Positions 62,855 to 64,000 of a stretch of 64,000 nt of DNA are shown piece after piece. The position numbers and the translations under genes are program-made. The stretch comes from Halogranum gelatinilyticum (GTDB lineage: Archaea > Halobacteriota > Halobacteria > Halobacteriales > Haloferacaceae): assembly GCF_900103715.1 (NCBI RefSeq), contig NZ_FNHL01000002.1:868001-932000 (forward strand), in the 5' to 3' direction. Position 1 is the stretch's first letter. Each line of letters begins with the position of its first letter. The notes beneath the pieces are model-generated. The model was not told where the DNA came from and did not search any database. It worked only from the letters and a program-made list of their open reading frames with translations.

Positions 62855-64000
62855 CTACCGGTCGCGTGTGACGACTTCGCCCGGCGCGACGCGAGCGTCC
62901 GTCGAGAGGACGACCCCGGCGTTGAGACTCACGTTGATCCCGGTTTTCGCGCCGTCGCCGACGACGACGCCGAACTTCCGGCGACCCGTCGAGACGCGCT
63001 CGCCCTTCACGGTCAGCTTCACCGGCTGGTCGTCGTGCCGGAGGTTCGCGACCTTCGTGCCCGCGCCGAAGTTGACGTCCCGACCGAGGATGCTGTCGCC
63101 AACGTAGCCGAGATGGCCGACCGTCGCGCCCTCCATGAGGACGCTGTTCTTGACCTCGACGGCGTGGCCGACTTTCGCGCCCGCGCCGACGACGGTCGCC
63201 CCTCGGACGTAGGCGTTCGGGCCGACCGAGGCCCCCTCGCGAATCAGGGCCGGGCCTTCGACGACGACGCCCGCGTCGACCGTCGCGCCCTCCTCGACGA
63301 CGACATCCCCTCGGAGGTCGGCGTCCGCGTGGACGTCGCCGCTAATGTCGCGCTCCAGTTCCTCGACCTTCCACTCGTTGGCTTCGAGGAGTTCCCACGG
63401 ACGGCCGACGTCCAGCCAGCGCGAGAAGGGGACGGACTCGACGCTGTACTCGTTGCAGGTGCGTTCGAGGACGTCCGTCAGTTCGAGTTCGCCGCGCTCG
63501 CTCTCGCCGACGGCGAGCCAGTCCTGTGCCTCGGCGGGGAAGACGTACGCGCCGGTGTTGATGAGGTTCGACGGCGGATCCGGGGGTTTCTCGACGACGC
63601 CCGTGACGCGTCCCGACTCCGTGGTCTCCAAGACGCCGTAGTTCGAGGGGTTGTCGACGCGGTAGGAGCCGACGGCGGCGTCCGCGTCGTAGAGCGTCGA
63701 CAGCGACTCGTGGTCGTAGAGCGCGTCGCCGTTGAGGACGACGAACGGTTCGTCGCTCGCGAGGTCGTCGGCCGCGGCGCGGACCGCGTCGGCCGTCCCG
63801 CGCTGTTCCGCTTGGACGGCGTAGCTGATGGCGGTGTCCTCGAACTCGTCGCCGAAGTAGTCGCGCACGTCATCGGCCTCGTAGCCGACGACGAGGGCGA
63901 TGGAGGACGCGCCTGCCGCGATGGCGGCCGAGACGGTGTGGCCGACGAGCGGCCGGTCGGCGACCGGCAACATCGGTTTCGGACGACGCGCGGTCAGCGG
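62855..64000 (-). CDS. glmU: GlmU-like bifunctional enzyme, 5' end cut by window edge
   Basis: The visible part is about 381 codons. It starts inside the nucleotidyltransferase domain (PKPMLPVADRP), with LNGDALYDHESLS, VVEKPPDPPSNL and RWLDVGRPWELL. The C-terminal hexapeptide domain ends with NLRHDDQPVK and GRRKFGVVVGDG, typical of archaeal GlmU. It acetylates GlcN-1-P and uridylylates GlcNAc-1-P to UDP-GlcNAc. The N-terminal loop (GxGTRLRPL) is expected just past 64000. A second family member lies at 56268. Confidence 0.87.
   Translation of the reverse strand, partial: PLTARRPKPMLPVADRPLVGHTVSAAIAAGASSIALVVGYEADDVRDYFGDEFEDTAISYAVQAEQRGTADAVRAAADDLASDEPFVVLNGDALYDHESLSTLYDADAAVGSYRVDNPSNYGVLETTESGRVTGVVEKPPDPPSNLINTGAYVFPAEAQDWLAVGESERGELELTDVLERTCNEYSVESVPFSRWLDVGRPWELLEANEWKVEELERDISGDVHADADLRGDVVVEEGATVDAGVVVEGPALIREGASVGPNAYVRGATVVGAGAKVGHAVEVKNSVLMEGATVGHLGYVGDSILGRDVNFGAGTKVANLRHDDQPVKLTVKGERVSTGRRKFGVVVGDGAKTGINVSLNAGVVLSTDARVAPGEVVTRDR

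Noticed and set aside
1-64000. tRNA, rRNA, insertion sequences, integrases
   Set aside because: Read through on both strands; no cloverleaf, rRNA block, DDE/tyrosine-recombinase motifs or terminal repeats were recognised, although short tRNAs could be missed without a covariance search.

Overview
This 64-kb window is chromosomal DNA from a halophilic archaeon (class Halobacteria). The evidence is the high GC content, strongly acidic proteins, twin-arginine leaders on most exported proteins, and typically haloarchaeal families: a LOV/GAF/HTH_10 bacterio-opsin-activator-like regulator, a HalOD1 protein, a SipW-type secreted protein, the phaR-phaP-phaE-phaC locus, and AglF and AglM homologues closest in my memory to Haloferax. 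I see no rRNA, tRNA, CRISPR array, transposase or integrase. The genes look like a stable chromosome rather than a mobile island. About 63 protein genes are supported, the last one cut by the right edge.

Layout. 0.2-9.1 kb: a probable surface-polymer region with an asparagine-synthase-like protein lacking the glutaminase Cys, two sulfatase/phosphatase-superfamily proteins, a beta-helix lipoprotein, a DUF457-type membrane protein and a Gfo/Idh/MocA oxidoreductase. 9.3-20.5 kb: a membrane protein plus HTTM-DCC fusion pair, a SipW-type exported protein, a glutamate-cysteine-ligase-like enzyme, a HAD dehalogenase, an orphan tungstate/molybdate-type binding protein, a site-2 protease with CBS domains, and a ZIP transporter. 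20.6-27.5 kb: nucleotide-sugar genes (aglF, glmM, aglM), then a GMP-reductase-like gene divergent from hpt. 27.6-36.1 kb: a fasciclin protein, the LOV regulator, a small zinc finger, a tandem universal stress protein, a cupin protein and a P-type Ca2+-like ATPase. 36.1-40.7 kb: a complete polyhydroxyalkanoate (PHA) locus, phaR-phaP-phaE-phaC-phaB with divergent phaJ. 41-47.3 kb: small regulators and membrane proteins, a lactate-dehydrogenase-type enzyme, a sensor kinase and an iron-siderophore-type binding protein behind two iron-box-like palindromes. 47.6-52.8 kb: a five-gene overlapping operon whose products match every step from UDP-GlcNAc to UDP-2,3-diacetamido-mannuronic acid. 53.3-64 kb: PadR and HTH-membrane regulators, a Nudix hydrolase, a GlmU-like gene fused translationally to glmS, a wHTH pair, a Na+/Ca2+-type exchanger, and a second GlmU-like gene.

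Two themes stand out. First, the window supplies sugar nucleotides end to end: GlmS, GlmM and two GlmU-like enzymes make UDP-GlcNAc, the 47.6-52.8 kb operon turns it into a diacetamido uronic acid, and AglF/AglM make UDP-glucose and UDP-glucuronate, precursors used for S-layer N-glycans and exopolymers. Second, at least eight short tandem-repeat arrays (units of 9, 16, about 23 and 36-39 bp) lie in 3' flanks. Several start exactly at a gene's stop codon, and one runs into the next start codon. I know of no described function for these.
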